Shown here in pieces: positions 49,059 through 62,200 of a DNA stretch of 64,000 nucleotides. The position numbers and the translations under genes were made by a program. The first letter of the stretch is position 1, and the number at the start of each line of letters is the position of its first letter. Source of the DNA: Naumovozyma dairenensis CBS 421 (Eukaryota; Ascomycota; Saccharomycetes; Saccharomycetales; Saccharomycetaceae); the NCBI RefSeq assembly GCF_000227115.2, contig NC_016482.1, positions 620,001-684,000 of the forward strand. The letters are read 5' to 3'. The notes beneath the pieces were generated by a model that was given only the letters and a program-made list of their open reading frames with translations, ran no database searches and had not been told where the DNA came from.

Positions 49059-49169
49059 CCATAGTTAAGACATATTTCAGTTTTTCCCACAATTTTCTCA
49101 CACCTCTTACGTACGGAACTAAAAGATGTGAAAAATTTCCATGAATGAATCATCCATGATCGATAGAGA

Positions 49170-49178
49170 TAACTGTGG
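49170..49178 (+). promoter_or_regulatory. Met31/32-type site of MET17
   Basis: TAACTGTGG, one base from the AAACTGTGG consensus, about 120 bp downstream of the Cbf1 site. Confidence 0.65.
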
Positions 49179-49396
49179 TGGCTTCTTCATGAAATACGGC
49201 TCCCCTTCTTTGTTAATCAGACAATTTATCCTGATCGATTATCCAAGTAACCTTCACTGTTTTGACAAATATTCTTGACAGCCCTCGAGACAACATTTTC
49301 TGGAGTAGTCAAAGACAATCCTTGGAAAAATAACTAGCCATTGATCTACTCGTATATAAAAAGGACAATAAATCTTGAACTTCTTGGGGAAATTAG

Positions 49397-50830
<1,434 letters not shown>

Positions 50831-51213
50831 ATTGGCAAGAACGGACCAAAAAAAATTAGCATGGCCTACTATAATGAAAAAATATCCTTATAAATAATGT
50901 ATAGATCGATTCCTTTCTATAGTGTATTTTATTATATATTATGATCATATGAATGACATTTTAAAGACGAAAAATAATAATAGTAAAATTATTCTGTGCA
51001 GGATTTTTTATTACTAGAGCTAATTACTCTCAACAGTAGTTGCTAGTTTCTGAACTGGACTTCCAAAACATATAAATCGAGAAAACCGCGTTACTTGGTA
51101 ATTATTGAAACTTGAATGCTTTCTCATCTTAATTCTAATCTTTTGAATATCATTTAGAGTTTGTATGTAAGTCTGTTCAAACTTACCATATATCTCTTAT
51201 TTGTTTTACAGTT
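50831..51213. other. MET17 3' flank
   Basis: AT-rich terminator region; no gene seen. Confidence 0.5.
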
Positions 51214-51621
51214 TCAATTGACAGCTTTAGATCTGAAATTAGGAACTGACCTTAACTCATCATCGATCAAACAATCATCTAATTCTTTATTTTGTGTTGC
51301 GTCACCAATGTCATTTATATTGATTAATTTTTGACATTGGGGACATGTAAAATATTGAAGTTACCACCTACATTCATGAAATTGAAAACATTCCTTTTGA
51401 ATATAGTTGTTGTATGCTTTACAACAATCAACAGTATTTATAAATGATGGTATATTTGAAATTGTTTGCCTTTTAAACCATTCATTTCTTCCCCTTCATG
51501 TTGATCTATTGAAGCATTGGCAGAATGGTTTATCTTGATTCAAATCTGATCCTGAGACTTCTGTCATATATTTGATGATAATTACCAAAAAACCTGTTGT
51601 ATTGAAGGTGTATTGTTTCAT
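51214..51621 (-). pseudogene. Decayed Cys/His-rich (RING-like) gene
   Basis: Read from the ATG at 51621, one frame of 136 codons stays protein-like to a TGA at 51214 but is broken by in-frame stops at 51496-51498 (TGA) and 51361-51363 (TAA). It carries a zinc-finger-like Cys/His pattern: PFCQCF, VDCCKAY, KECFQFHEC and YFTCPQCQKLI. The last element resembles the closing CPxC of a RING finger. No frameshift is needed to keep the pattern in phase, so this is probably a recently dead gene. The family is not identified, and similarity to the intact RING protein at 30.9 kb is not obvious beyond the CPxC end. Confidence 0.5.
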
Positions 51622-51826
51622 CCTTAAGTTACCGACACTATAACCCGTACAAAGGGATATTGTTGGACGTCAAATATCGTTATATGAAAATAACACGTTA
51701 TATAATTCATGTGCTTTACATAACACTTTATGTAACTTCTATGTAAAGAAACCAAGGGTCTTTTACGTTTATTTTGTATTATTAAGTTATAACTACTTAC
51801 TATTGATACGTTGTGAATTGTAATAT
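51622..51826. other. Spacer, AT-rich
   Basis: Between the decayed gene and the inverted LTR. A TGTTGGACGTC at about 51662 resembles a generic LTR start, but no element could be followed from it. Confidence 0.4.
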
Positions 51827-52308
51827 CGCTCGGAAGCAGCGTTTCCTGCTAATCGTGTTTCATTATAAGCGTAAGATTCCAGTGTAGATTAAGATTTGTG
51901 CTAAATATGAATTATAATAAGGGTAATTTAATATCCTCCTTTTATTTTATGTAAAGGAGCTCGGTTTTATTAAAAATAAATAGTAAATAAAATGTATATA
52001 TAAAATAATAATATATAGATAAAAACAGGAGAAAGAGAAATCGATACTTCGAGTCAGGGGTCTATTTATATTCTTGTCAATAGCGGAATAGTTAATACGA
52101 GATCACAGTTTTATCATTGGCATAAGAACTGATTGACTAATTTGGTATTCATCAATCGCGTCGCCTCGTGCCGGAACTCACTCGCGTTCCTTCCATATTT
52201 GGTAAGTAGTTCGTGTCTGATATAGAAGACGTTGTACCAAATTGGATGTCTAGACCTTTACCATAGAATATTAATAGTACCTTTATCTTGAATATTGTTA
52301 TCCACTCA
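51827..52308 (-). mobile_element. Diverged inverted solo LTR, copy D
   Basis: On the minus strand it follows the LTR consensus from TGAGTGGATAACAATATT through AAGGTACTATTAATATT, TTTGGTACAACGTCTTCTA and the TATA region GAATATAAATAGACC to the end GCTGCTTCCGAGCG. It is about 482 bp and clearly more diverged than copies B and F. The embedded ATG frame is not conserved. No 5-bp target duplication was found. Confidence 0.6.
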
Positions 52309-52945
52309 AAGTGTCGGAATTATAATGTATCTGGCACATAGTGTACAGACACGTGGTTTCGTACAACACGATATATGTTTTCTATATAAGAAAATTTTTA
52401 TTCCATATGTAAAGTGTATAATATATATTACTCTCCTGTCCTAGGACGGGGAGGAGCAATTCTGCAACGAATCTACCTATAAGGTCAGGTCCTGCAGTCT
52501 AATCTGCATCCAATATATGGTTTAATATGTTATATTCCCTAAAAAGCAATATGCTTCGAATACAAAGAATACAAGGGGCTCAGATCGGTGCGGTTTCCAT
52601 AATTTCACAAAGCCAAAAAAACTGTTGTATTGAGGGCTCGGATCAGTGCGGTTTCAGTGGCGAGATACTAAAGTTAAATACTTAATATAAAGACTTGCAG
52701 TGGAAGCGACTTCTTAAGTATGCGAGTATCTGCTTAATTCAATTATCGTTATTCTTCTTGTCCTATTTAGTATATAATTATAAACATATATAATTATTAA
52801 GGACATAGTATTGGGATCTTATTAAGATCATCTTACTCGATATTTATACGTTTCTAAACGTGTTTATTATCGAGGATTCTAGTATACAATTCTGTCGATC
52901 AGTTTGGCTTATTCAACTTCATTAGTTATTTCCTCAATGGGTAAT
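52309..52945. other. Spacer with direct repeats
   Basis: No gene. Holds an inverted repeat around TCCTGTCCTAGGACGGGGA (about 52434-52455) and the 22-nt direct repeat described separately. Confidence 0.45.
52576..52655 (+). repeat. 22-nt direct repeat pair
   Basis: GGGCTC(A/G)GATC(A/G)GTGCGGTTTC occurs at 52576-52597 and 52634-52655, differing at two purine positions, 36 bases apart. It is GC-rich within AT-rich surroundings. Confidence 0.8.
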
Positions 52946-53102
52946 TTCATGTATTGTGATTGGGTGTGCATCATGTTTCAAGTTAGTTCATGTTTCAAGT
53001 TAGTTCAAGTTAGTTCATGTTTCAAGTTAGTTATTCTATATCGGATGCGGCACTCGTATACCGAGATGCAATGGTAGGGGAAATCCGGTTATTGATATCG
53101 GA
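52946..53102 (+). repeat. Left copy of a duplicated flank, ends at the gap
   Basis: 157 bp nearly identical to 53462-53619 (one inserted base in the right copy). It contains a tandem array of GTTTCAAGTTAGTTCAT-type units. It breaks off at the N gap in the middle of sequence that continues only after the right copy. Confidence 0.9.
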
Positions 53103-53122
53103 NNNNNNNNNNNNNNNNNNNN
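53103..53122. other. Assembly gap (20 N)
   Basis: Second placeholder gap, placed between the two copies of the duplicated flank and just inside an LTR. Confidence 0.99.
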
Positions 53123-53461
53123 AAAATGGTAGAGACGCGTAAGACTACAGGCATCGACGCGACACGATAGTTGAATTATCGTGTCTGCCAGCGTTAAGTC
53201 ACATTTTCGTGTTTCTGTTTCATCATCAAGAAAGGTATAAATAGACCAATAACTCGAAGTTTCAATTCCTATTTTTTCTGATATTATTTTTTATACTTAT
53301 ATATTTTTTTATTATTTATTTTTAAGAAAGACGAACCTTTTTACACACATTATAAGGAAAATTAGCTCTTACTATAATTCATAACAAACATAATCAATTT
53401 TTAGGATGGGAAATTACAACTACAAGATCAGAGAAAATATGAGAAAGGATGCTTCCGAGCG
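53123..53461 (+). mobile_element. Solo LTR copy H, 5' end lost in the gap
   Basis: Matches copies B and F from AAAATGGTAGAGACGCG to the end GGATGCTTCCGAGCG, including TATA box and embedded ATG (here MGNYNYK). It ends 222 bp upstream of tRNA-Ile, the usual target zone for Ty1-type integration. The 62-codon frame starting at 53406 is a chimera of this LTR and flanking DNA. Confidence 0.7.
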
Positions 53462-53619
53462 TTCATGTATTGTGATTGGGTGTGCATCATGTTTCAAGTT
53501 AGTTCATTGTTTCAAGTTAGTTCAAGTTAGTTCATGTTTCAAGTTAGTTATTCTATATCGGATGCGGCACTCGTATACCGAGATGCAATGGTAGGGGAAA
53601 TCCGGTTATTGATATCGGA
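53462..53619 (+). repeat. Right copy of the duplicated flank
   Basis: 158 bp directly after LTR copy H, continuing into the tRNA-Ile upstream region. See the left copy at 52946-53102. Confidence 0.9.
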
Positions 53620-53683
53620 TAGCGGGTTAATCGAGTTTGACCTAAAGTAGTGATTTCACAATACCAAAAAAACAGTAAATTCA

Positions 53684-53757
53684 GATCTCTTGGCCCAGTT
53701 GGTTAAGGCACGGTGCTAATAACGCCGGGATCAGCGGTTCGATCCCGCTAGAGATCA
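53684..53757 (+). tRNA. tRNA-Ile (AAT)
   Basis: A 74-nt cloverleaf from GATCTCTTGG to GAGATCA, anticodon AAT in CTAATAA. The acceptor stem starts GATCTCT and pairs with AGAGATC, a compensated change from the S. cerevisiae GGTCTCT. The anticodon stem CGGTG/CGCCG is also compensated. A T-run terminator follows. Confidence 0.96.
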
Positions 53758-56086
53758 TTTTTTTCAGTTTACTTTTTTGTGATTTATTTTTATAACTGAA
53801 ATAAGAAACGACACACAATAGGGGATGCTTGGGTTTTGCCATGAATGGACGACAGAGGCATTGTATTACATAAATGGATAGAGCATGAGAGATAAAATAA
53901 AATATTTTGCACAGAGAAACATTAGAAGAAAGAGATGAAAAGTTTTCCTACAGATTATTAGTGTTGGGGACGTGACGGAAGGGGAGTCGAGAGCAATGGA
54001 AATGAATAATTCATGAATATATAGCAAGAGGAACTTTAGATATACCGTCTTCTTTTAAATATGTTTAAATAAGAAAAAAATCAAGTAATATATATACTCT
54101 CAACTTAGTACAATTTGTATCACGGTATAATTCCTATTATATTACATTTTTTCTTATCGATATAAAATACTGTACCATTTGTTTGTGCTAGGGGAGAAAC
54201 CCAACCCGTGGTGGTCTATCTAATATTTAGGACTATACTTAATATTTAGCACGCTTTTCAACTTGCGCTTAAAATGGTGGATTATTCCTGACTTCACTTG
54301 TTATTGAGCAGATAAAAACATTAAGACCTCGAAGCACCTATGTTCCTACTACACAAGTATCACTGATGTAGCTTGCCATGACTCTCATGTACAAAAGAAT
54401 ACTTCATTAGTAACGATGTCTCGAAAGCTTTCGATTTTGAATCATTTGCTTATTACAAGAGCGTATGATAATTAATTATTGGATTTAATGTGAAGAAAAA
54501 GGATACCACTGTTTATCTTAAAAGGATTGTGACACCTAAGCGCGCCAGATAAGAAAATATATAATCACGACGGAATTTTCCTATTTCTTGGTGGATATCT
54601 CTCGCTCCATTCGATACTGTTTAATTGATAATTATAACAGTATATTAAAAACATTATTAATGCTCATCAATACAGCAAGTATAGAGCAACTTTCTAGGAA
54701 TGAAGGGGAGATGAGTACATATATTTCACGTGTGTATGTACATTCATCTACAGAGAGTAATCAGTCTCCTTGTTCTGGCATTACTGTTAGTCATAATGTT
54801 AATTGATAACGATGGTTATTCGTGTGTTAATGATGTGGGATGATACTTAATCATGAATATTTTTGAAGTTATGCAGACTTTATCGGTCAAGCATCATTGT
54901 GAGGTTTTGATAAATACATAAAAATAAAACTGAGAAGAACATAACACTGAGAGGAAAATGATTCGATATTAATTATTTTTCCCAACTTATATAGAAAAAA
55001 GAGAGAATAGAAAGAACAGTTCCAGAAGGTCTATAATTATTGGTATTAGATGGTTTTATGTTGTTCTTTTTGACGAGAATGTGTACTCAATCACGTCCAA
55101 TAATACATCTGTTTGTTAAACATATAATCTTCTCTAAGAGGTCTACTAAATAAGTTTAGGAACCTTTTCTTTCAATTAAAAGTATATATTCAAATGGCTT
55201 CTGTTCAGTTGGTTTTTTGATTGTTCTTCGTTCAACCTATCCTTCCTTATTTTAATGGGAAATTTTTCCCTCTTTTTATTTATTTTTCTTCAACAGATAA
55301 ATGATGCTTTTAGTCTAGAAGTTGGCTTACTTAATAAAAAATCAATATGACAAATAAACAAAAGCTGACAACAAATGTAAACGCAGAAATGCCACAATAA
55401 AACTTACTGAAAACTAATTACCCTTCGTATAGGTCTAAACTGCGACCTCAAATAAATACTTGTTACCATGACGGAGAGGGATACAAAATGTAAGGTTGAT
55501 TTAGTTGCTCCAAACCTTATTTAGGTTAACAGACTTAAGGATGGGGTAGTATAAGCTGAATACTACTTATATCCTGATCAAGTATAACGAGGATCCTAAT
55601 AAAGTGTATTACCGGCATATGCGACACGCCGAGCTTGACGATCCTTTCAAGAACTTCTAATGAGAACTTTGCAACTGAAGCTACTTCAGAGAACGTTACC
55701 AATCTTAGAACCCTTTAGGTATTCACCATATCATCTTGTTCTCTTAGCTGCTTATTATATAACCGACCATATAATACTAGACTATATATATTATACCTGA
55801 GCGTATTGATAAATAACCCTGAACTATCAATTAGAAGTAAATCTGACAAAAATGGTTTAAAGAACTTCTTGTAACGGATAGATTAAATAAATGAATAAAT
55901 AGTTAATATATATATACGTCCAGATCTTAATAAATAAGTACATTAAACAATATGAATGAAAAAGAAATCTCATTTCTTTTCGTAAGATGACATCAATGGT
56001 TTTTTATGTTTGATAATATAATATAATAAATAATAAATCAGAATAGTCGTTATTCAAACTCTTGATAAAAAGGTAAGAGGATTTTT
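53758..56086. other. 2.3-kb gene-free spacer before ACO1
   Basis: AT-rich with no supported gene. A frame open from about 54540 to 54806 lacks an early ATG and has no recognisable family. I looked for a point centromere (CDEI, AT-rich core, CDEIII) and did not find one. In S. cerevisiae MET17 and ACO1 are close neighbours, so most of the 5 kb between them here is accessory. Confidence 0.5.
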
Positions 56087-58438
56087 TTACAATGAACCTG
56101 TTCTATCTTTCTTGATCTTATTTAAGGCAGACCCACTCTTAAACCATTCAATTTGTTCACTGTTAAATGTGTGAGTTAAAGGAGCTTCCCATACTTGACC
56201 ATCCTTTGGATGAACCTTCATAGTAACGTCAACACCTGGAGCCAACTTATCTAGCCCAACAATATCAATTCTATCATCTGGGTTAATCTTATCGTAATCA
56301 GCTGGGTTCTTAAAGTTCAATGGTAATAGACCTTGTTTCTTCAAGTTAGTTTCATGAATACGAGCAAATGACCTAGTAATGATGGCGAAACCACCTAGGA
56401 ATCTTGGTTCTAAAGCGGCATGCTCACGAGAGGAACCTTCACCGAAATTTTCATCACCAATGACAACCCATTTAATACCTTGATCTCTATAGTCTCTAGC
56501 AGTATCTGGAACACCCTTATATTCACCAGTGTAAACATTTCTAATACTGTTGGCTTTCTTGTTTTCAGCATTGATTGCACCAATCATATAATTGTTAGAG
56601 ATATTTTCTAAATGACCTCTATATTTCAACCAAGGACCAGCCATAGAAATATGATCAGTAGTGGTCTTACCTAAAGCTTTGATTAAAATTGGCATATCTA
56701 AGGCATCTTTACCATTCCAAGGTTCAAATGCTTTCAAAACTTGTAAACGTTCAGAAGTTGGAGCAATACTGACGGCAACAGCTGCACGATCTGCTGGTGG
56801 AGCAGTATAAGTATCTTCACCTGGATCGTAACCATCTTCTGGTAACCCATTACCGAAAGGTGGTTTCAATAAAAATTCATTACCATCCTTATCTTTCAAT
56901 TTATCAGTGATAGGGTTAAATCTTAAATCACCAGCAATGGCAAAAGCTGTAACTAATTCTGGAGAGGCAACGAATGCATGTGTTTGAGGGTTACCATCGT
57001 TTCTTGAAGTGAAATTTCTATTATAAGATGAGACGATTGTATTCTTCTCACCTTTCTTAATATCTTGACGATCCCATTGACCAATACATGGACCACAGGC
57101 ATTTGCTAAGACGATACCACCAAATTCTTTGAAAGTTTGCAATTGACCATCACGTTCAATAGTAGCTCTAATTTGTTCCGAACCTGGAGTAACAGTGAAA
57201 ATAGTCTTTGCTTTTAAACCATGAGAGGCAGCATCTTTAATAATCGATGCAGAACGAGACATATCTTCGTATGATGAGTTCGTACAAGAACCAATTAAAC
57301 CAACTCTAATATCTAATGGCCACCCAGAGGCAACTGCTACATCTTTCATTTTGGAAATTGGGGTAGCTAAATCTGGAGTAAATGGACCGTTAACGTATGG
57401 TTCTAAAGTAGTCAAATCAAGTTCTACGATTTCGTCATATTCACAACCTTTATCAGCAGATAAGAAGTCCTTTTGATATAGTTGAGCAAAATCAGCAATT
57501 TCACCACGACGAGTTGCCTTCAAATAATCAACCATTGATTTATTAAATGGGAAGACGGAGGTAGTTGCACCAATTTCGGCACCCATATTACAAATAGTAC
57601 CCATACCAGTAGCTGAGAAAGTGTCAACACCAGGACCGAAATATTCTACAATCTTACCAGTACCACCTTTAACAGTAGTGATACCGGCTAATTTCAAAAT
57701 GATATCCTTTGGAGAGGTCCAACCGTTCATCTTACCAGTTAATTTTACACCTAAAATCTTTGGAGCTTTCAATTCCCATGGTAGATCTGCCATAACATCG
57801 ACTGCATCAGCACCACCTACACCGATGGCTAATTGACCCAACCCACCTGCATTTGGAGTATGAGAATCAGTACCAATAATTAAAGCACCTGGGAAGGCGT
57901 AATTTTCCAAAACGATTTGATGAATAATACCTGAACCTGGACCCCAGAAACCCATATTATATTTAGCAGTAGCAGTAGTTAAGAAATCATAGACTTCTTT
58001 ATTTATGTCAATTGCTCTTTTCAAATCCTTTTCACCACCTATTTGAGCTTGAATTAAATGGTCACAATGGACAGTGACTGGTTTGGCAACTTCTGGTAAA
58101 CCAGCAGACATGAATTGTAAGATTGCCATTTGAGCGGTAGCATCTTGACAAGCGACACGATCAGGTCTCAATTTCAAATAAGAGACACCTCTTTCAATAT
58201 CTTGCTCCTGTGGATTGTCAAGATGAGAATAAAGGATCTTCTCAGCGTATGTTAATGGTCTGTTGTTCAACCTTTCTTTGACGATTTTCAAATTTTCGAC
58301 ATTCTGTTTGTAATTGATGAATGAATGATCCTCTAATAGATTTTGATGTACTTTAGAATCTCTTGTTAAATTAGTAGCGGTAGCTAGACCTCTCTTTAGG
58401 ACTGGATTCCTCAAAATGGAGGAACGTGCAGACAACAT
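56087..58438 (-). CDS. ACO1: Mitochondrial aconitase
   Basis: Fe-S hydratase that converts citrate to isocitrate in the mitochondrial TCA cycle and also takes part in mtDNA maintenance in yeast. The 783 residues match Aco1 (778). The N-terminus [20 protein letters not shown] is a typical mitochondrial presequence. The three cluster ligands are Cys385 ([10 protein letters not shown]) and Cys448/Cys451 ([10 protein letters not shown]). The swivel-domain loop [20 protein letters not shown] is intact. Highly biased codon use indicates strong expression. Two CCAAT boxes lie in the upstream region. Confidence 0.97.
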   Translation of the reverse strand: MLSARSSILRNPVLKRGLATATNLTRDSKVHQNLLEDHSFINYKQNVENLKIVKERLNNRPLTYAEKILYSHLDNPQEQDIERGVSYLKLRPDRVACQDATAQMAILQFMSAGLPEVAKPVTVHCDHLIQAQIGGEKDLKRAIDINKEVYDFLTTATAKYNMGFWGPGSGIIHQIVLENYAFPGALIIGTDSHTPNAGGLGQLAIGVGGADAVDVMADLPWELKAPKILGVKLTGKMNGWTSPKDIILKLAGITTVKGGTGKIVEYFGPGVDTFSATGMGTICNMGAEIGATTSVFPFNKSMVDYLKATRRGEIADFAQLYQKDFLSADKGCEYDEIVELDLTTLEPYVNGPFTPDLATPISKMKDVAVASGWPLDIRVGLIGSCTNSSYEDMSRSASIIKDAASHGLKAKTIFTVTPGSEQIRATIERDGQLQTFKEFGGIVLANACGPCIGQWDRQDIKKGEKNTIVSSYNRNFTSRNDGNPQTHAFVASPELVTAFAIAGDLRFNPITDKLKDKDGNEFLLKPPFGNGLPEDGYDPGEDTYTAPPADRAAVAVSIAPTSERLQVLKAFEPWNGKDALDMPILIKALGKTTTDHISMAGPWLKYRGHLENISNNYMIGAINAENKKANSIRNVYTGEYKGVPDTARDYRDQGIKWVVIGDENFGEGSSREHAALEPRFLGGFAIITRSFARIHETNLKKQGLLPLNFKNPADYDKINPDDRIDIVGLDKLAPGVDVTMKVHPKDGQVWEAPLTHTFNSEQIEWFKSGSALNKIKKDRTGSL

Positions 58439-59278
58439 GATAGATCTCCTTTAGTGGCAACAATGTGATGTGATTGTGTAATAATAAATAAATAAATAGA
58501 TAGATGTTCTTTTTTGTATCGACTGATTGTTGATACTAGTATGCTGTAGTGAACTGTTTAATTGGAATTATTAAACAATGAAAACACAATAAATAATGGT
58601 AATAAATAATAAGTAAAAACTAATATACCCTTAAAATATCTGGGAAAGTAATAAAAACAGGAAATGCAGACAAAAGGGAATTGAAATGAATTGTTTAAAT
58701 CGATGAGATGCTCAAAGAATACTCAAATCGTTTATTATATATGAGGAGAAAACAGGATTATAAATATAATAATAAAAGTAGATTTCTTGAAACTAAAGTA
58801 ACAAAGAGAGATTTGGTGCTGTTGCGTTCTAATTTATTCTTACGCTTACCGGATTGATTGCCACTAACAGAGGAAGATGGGCCCACTCTCCCTTGTTTTT
58901 CTGTTGATATGGGAAAATTTGTTCAGACGTCATTGGCCGGGCAAAAAACTTTGGAGTGGTCGATTTCGATTTGATGAAATGCGAGAGAGCGGTCGGTTGG
59001 TCAGGTAGTCATCAGTTCGGTGATTTTGTTCCTTGTGCGGGATCTCGGGTTTCGTAATGGAGCCGGATCTCATTGGCCTGAGGTTCGGAGGCACGGGTGT
59101 TGATGTTGTCCGGTTTCTCGGCTAATAAGTGAAAACTCTCGGCGGCTATCTTGTTCATCTTACTTGTTTGGATCATCTTTATTTACTTTTTAAAGAGGTA
59201 CGCTCGTTACAACCATCCTCGTCCTGTACGTCTAAAAATATATATAATACAAAAAACCCCATTTATTATTTAGTATGA
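58439..59278. other. ACO1 promoter region and STT4 3' flank
   Basis: 840 bp without a gene. From about 58860 to 59160 it is GC-richer and contains two TCATTGGCC motifs. Confidence 0.6.
58930..59076. promoter_or_regulatory. Paired CCAAT boxes (Hap2/3/4/5-type) of ACO1
   Basis: TCATTGGCC occurs at 58930 and again at 59070; on the ACO1 strand each reads GGCCAATGA, fitting the TNATTGG Hap consensus. They lie 490-640 bp upstream of the ATG. Hap control of TCA-cycle genes is established in S. cerevisiae; binding here is inferred. Confidence 0.5.
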
Positions 59279-62200
59279 TCAATATGGAATACCGTTGGTC
59301 AACCTCTGGAATTCGTCGTAACCCTTCGTGAACAAACTTTCGTAACTTTTCTTGATAAGACCTCTCATAAACAATGCTGCTTCATGTTGATCTCTCTCAG
59401 GTTGAAATCTATTTCTCAAATTCTTGATCGTCTTCTCACCTTTGAAACATGGTAACCCACTCTCTAACATGGGTTTGACACATTCAAGGATTGAATCCAT
59501 GTGGGGCCTAGCTGATAAATATGCCTTGATACATAGTTCTTCAAAATCTTGATATGCCGCAGCTTGAGATGAACCTCCCATAACTTTAACCATCTCTTTG
59601 GTCAATTTAAATGGAACTGCTTCAAATTTAACACCCCCTGGAACAATATCAAAGATGAAACCAAAATCAGTATGTAAACAATGTCCCTTATCATCATACA
59701 TAATATTACCATTGTGTCTATCTTTAAATTGTAACAAATAAGAAATAACACTATAACCTGCCAAAGATTTGACAAAATTATTACGTGCATTTTGAAATTC
59801 AATGGTACTTTCACTACCAAACTTAGTGATAAAATATTCGTAAAGTCCATTGACTGCCTCACGTCCTAACATATCACGAGATATAGAGTTTGGTAAAACA
59901 TCAATAACACCGCATCCAGGAGCAGTTGCTGTCACTCTGTAGGGGAAAACATACACATCCAACCCAATACTAGACCAAATTGTCTTAAACATAGATATTA
60001 ATTGTAAAGCCAACACATCTTGTCTACAATCATCACCCACTTTGAAAATTGCACCTTGCCATTTTTCAACATTCTCGGTAATACCTGTATCTTCATTCTC
60101 AATATCTTTACGGATCTTGAAAGTAGCCATGAAAGGGGCCTTTGCATGCGATTGTAATGGCTTACCACTCTTACGATCAATATCAATGACCACACCATCA
60201 GGATTAGATGGCAAATAAACGCCAGGTTTAACTACTATCTTATTCATCTCTTCATCAATCTTGTGCTTCTTCTCAGCTTTACTTTTCTTAATGTATGGTT
60301 TCAATTTACCTGATATACTAGTCACTTCGTTGAAATAACCAAATTCTTTCTTATAAAAATCAAGCGTATCGGCATCAAATGATGAAACCATTCTTTCACG
60401 AACACGATCTAAGGTAGGCTTAATATCATCAGGCACTGTTCCTTCATCATCTTTATAACAATTTGCAAACAAATTCCAAATGATTTGATGAGAAAATAAT
60501 ATATTAATCTTAGCAGTATCAAAAATCAATCTCTCCACATATCCAGTCTTATCATATCTTAAACATTGAACAATTTGTGGGACGTAGAAAAATGTAACAT
60601 TAACATCATGTGATTCTAATGAAAACACACTGTATTGTAATAAAAATGAATCACTATTCCATTGGGGTAAAAACAAATTGATAGATTTTAATGGGCTCAC
60701 TGGTTTCCAATATAGAACAATATGCATCTTATCCTTAAGTTTACTATCCATCGCAGCGGTGGGCAATATTCTCTTACGATAATTATTAATAATAAATGGG
60801 TCTATCGCAATAGGACAATTGACACATCTTAATGGGTCTTGATTTATTAAAGTTACTAACCCAGATTCAATATCATTACCTGGATATCTTTGAGAAAGAG
60901 ATACAGCTAATCGAGGATCAATGGTAAATGCCGTCTTCACACTTTCTAACGTAACTGTGTAAGAGCTTGTCTTATCTATCTTATCTAAAGGAGTCAACCA
61001 AGTTTGAACTTGCTCAATTTCGCTTTCTAAAAATACCATCAATAAAGTAAATTCTTTATTACAATATTTTTTCATTATCACCGTTACTGAATTTAATTTA
61101 TCATAAAGATTTTTCATTGTTGATAGGTCTGCCTTAATTTTTAATTCATTGGAACCAAATGGCCAATTCCTCTTTTCATAGAACCACGTTAACCCACCAT
61201 ATACAATTTCACGACATAAATCTTTAATAAGTTTTGTGCCTTGTCTATCATTGACAATTAGTACTAAAATGGCAAAAATTAATAATTCATTACGTATCAT
61301 ACGTGAAAAGGGATGTAATGATGCTTTTTTCAAATTCGAAACACCAAGTAATGCGCATTTTGTAAAGACCGCCAATAAGTGTTTGCTTTGATACAATGTA
61401 CCTTCAAAATGAGAAAGGAAAAATTTAATGACATGTCTATGCGGTTGCATAGATTGTGAAACAAAATTGGCCTCTCTATTAATCGCCTTCTTATTGTATG
61501 GTTTATAAGTCATTATTTGATACTCTTCTTCAATTAAATCATATTTCCTTGAATATACTCCAACGTTATTCTTAATTGACTCTAACCAACAGTATGTTAC
61601 ATCAACTAATAAAAGATGAGCCAAATCACGTCTCTCCTTGATAATACTTAACCATACATTCGTTGCTGATTTCAGTGATTCTGATGTAAAGACTTCAAAA
61701 GGGATATGAACGATATCATATAGCAGCGAACCTGATCTATAATTACCTAAAATCAATAACGCAGCTGACATATCAAGGAAATTCGTCACATCTTTACTAA
61801 CAACTTTAATACCAGTATCTAACTTTCCCCTAATTGTATTCGATAAAAGTCCTAGTTCATCAACAATATCTTGTTGAGATGAAACCATTGCTGTATCAAC
61901 AAGATATTTAGATCTCCATGAATGTTGAGAAATAAATTTAGCAACTGTATTTGGTCTTTCGGGTCCTCTGAATTCCAATTTACTTAACTCAACGTCAGCA
62001 CTTAGAACCATACCTGCTAATTCCATGGCAAATGAAATACCGTAGTCAACATTTGCCATTATATTATACGTATTCAAATCAGAAACATAAGTTTGTAAAA
62101 GAATCTTAGTGTCTTGAGCAGATTTATTCAAGATTATCTGTACCCATTGCTTCGCAATCTTGTGCAACTTGGACAATGCTGATGTACGCCACATGGACGA

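Noticed and set aside
51596..52640. TGTTGTATTGA(A/G)GG at 51596 and about 52623 as Ty3-like (sigma) LTR starts
   Set aside because: The matches stop after about 14 bases, no LTR end was found, and neither copy lies at a tRNA transcription start.
52950..53040. Short spaced repeats as a CRISPR array
   Set aside because: The units are contiguous tandem repeats with no unique spacers, and the genome is a yeast.
53406..53594. 62-codon frame after the LTR ATG
   Set aside because: Its first 19 codons are LTR sequence and the rest is the tandem-repeat flank, so it is a chance chimera at an insertion junction.
54540..54806. Open frame of about 88 codons in the ACO1-side spacer
   Set aside because: It lacks an ATG in the first third and shows no family resemblance; chance is sufficient.
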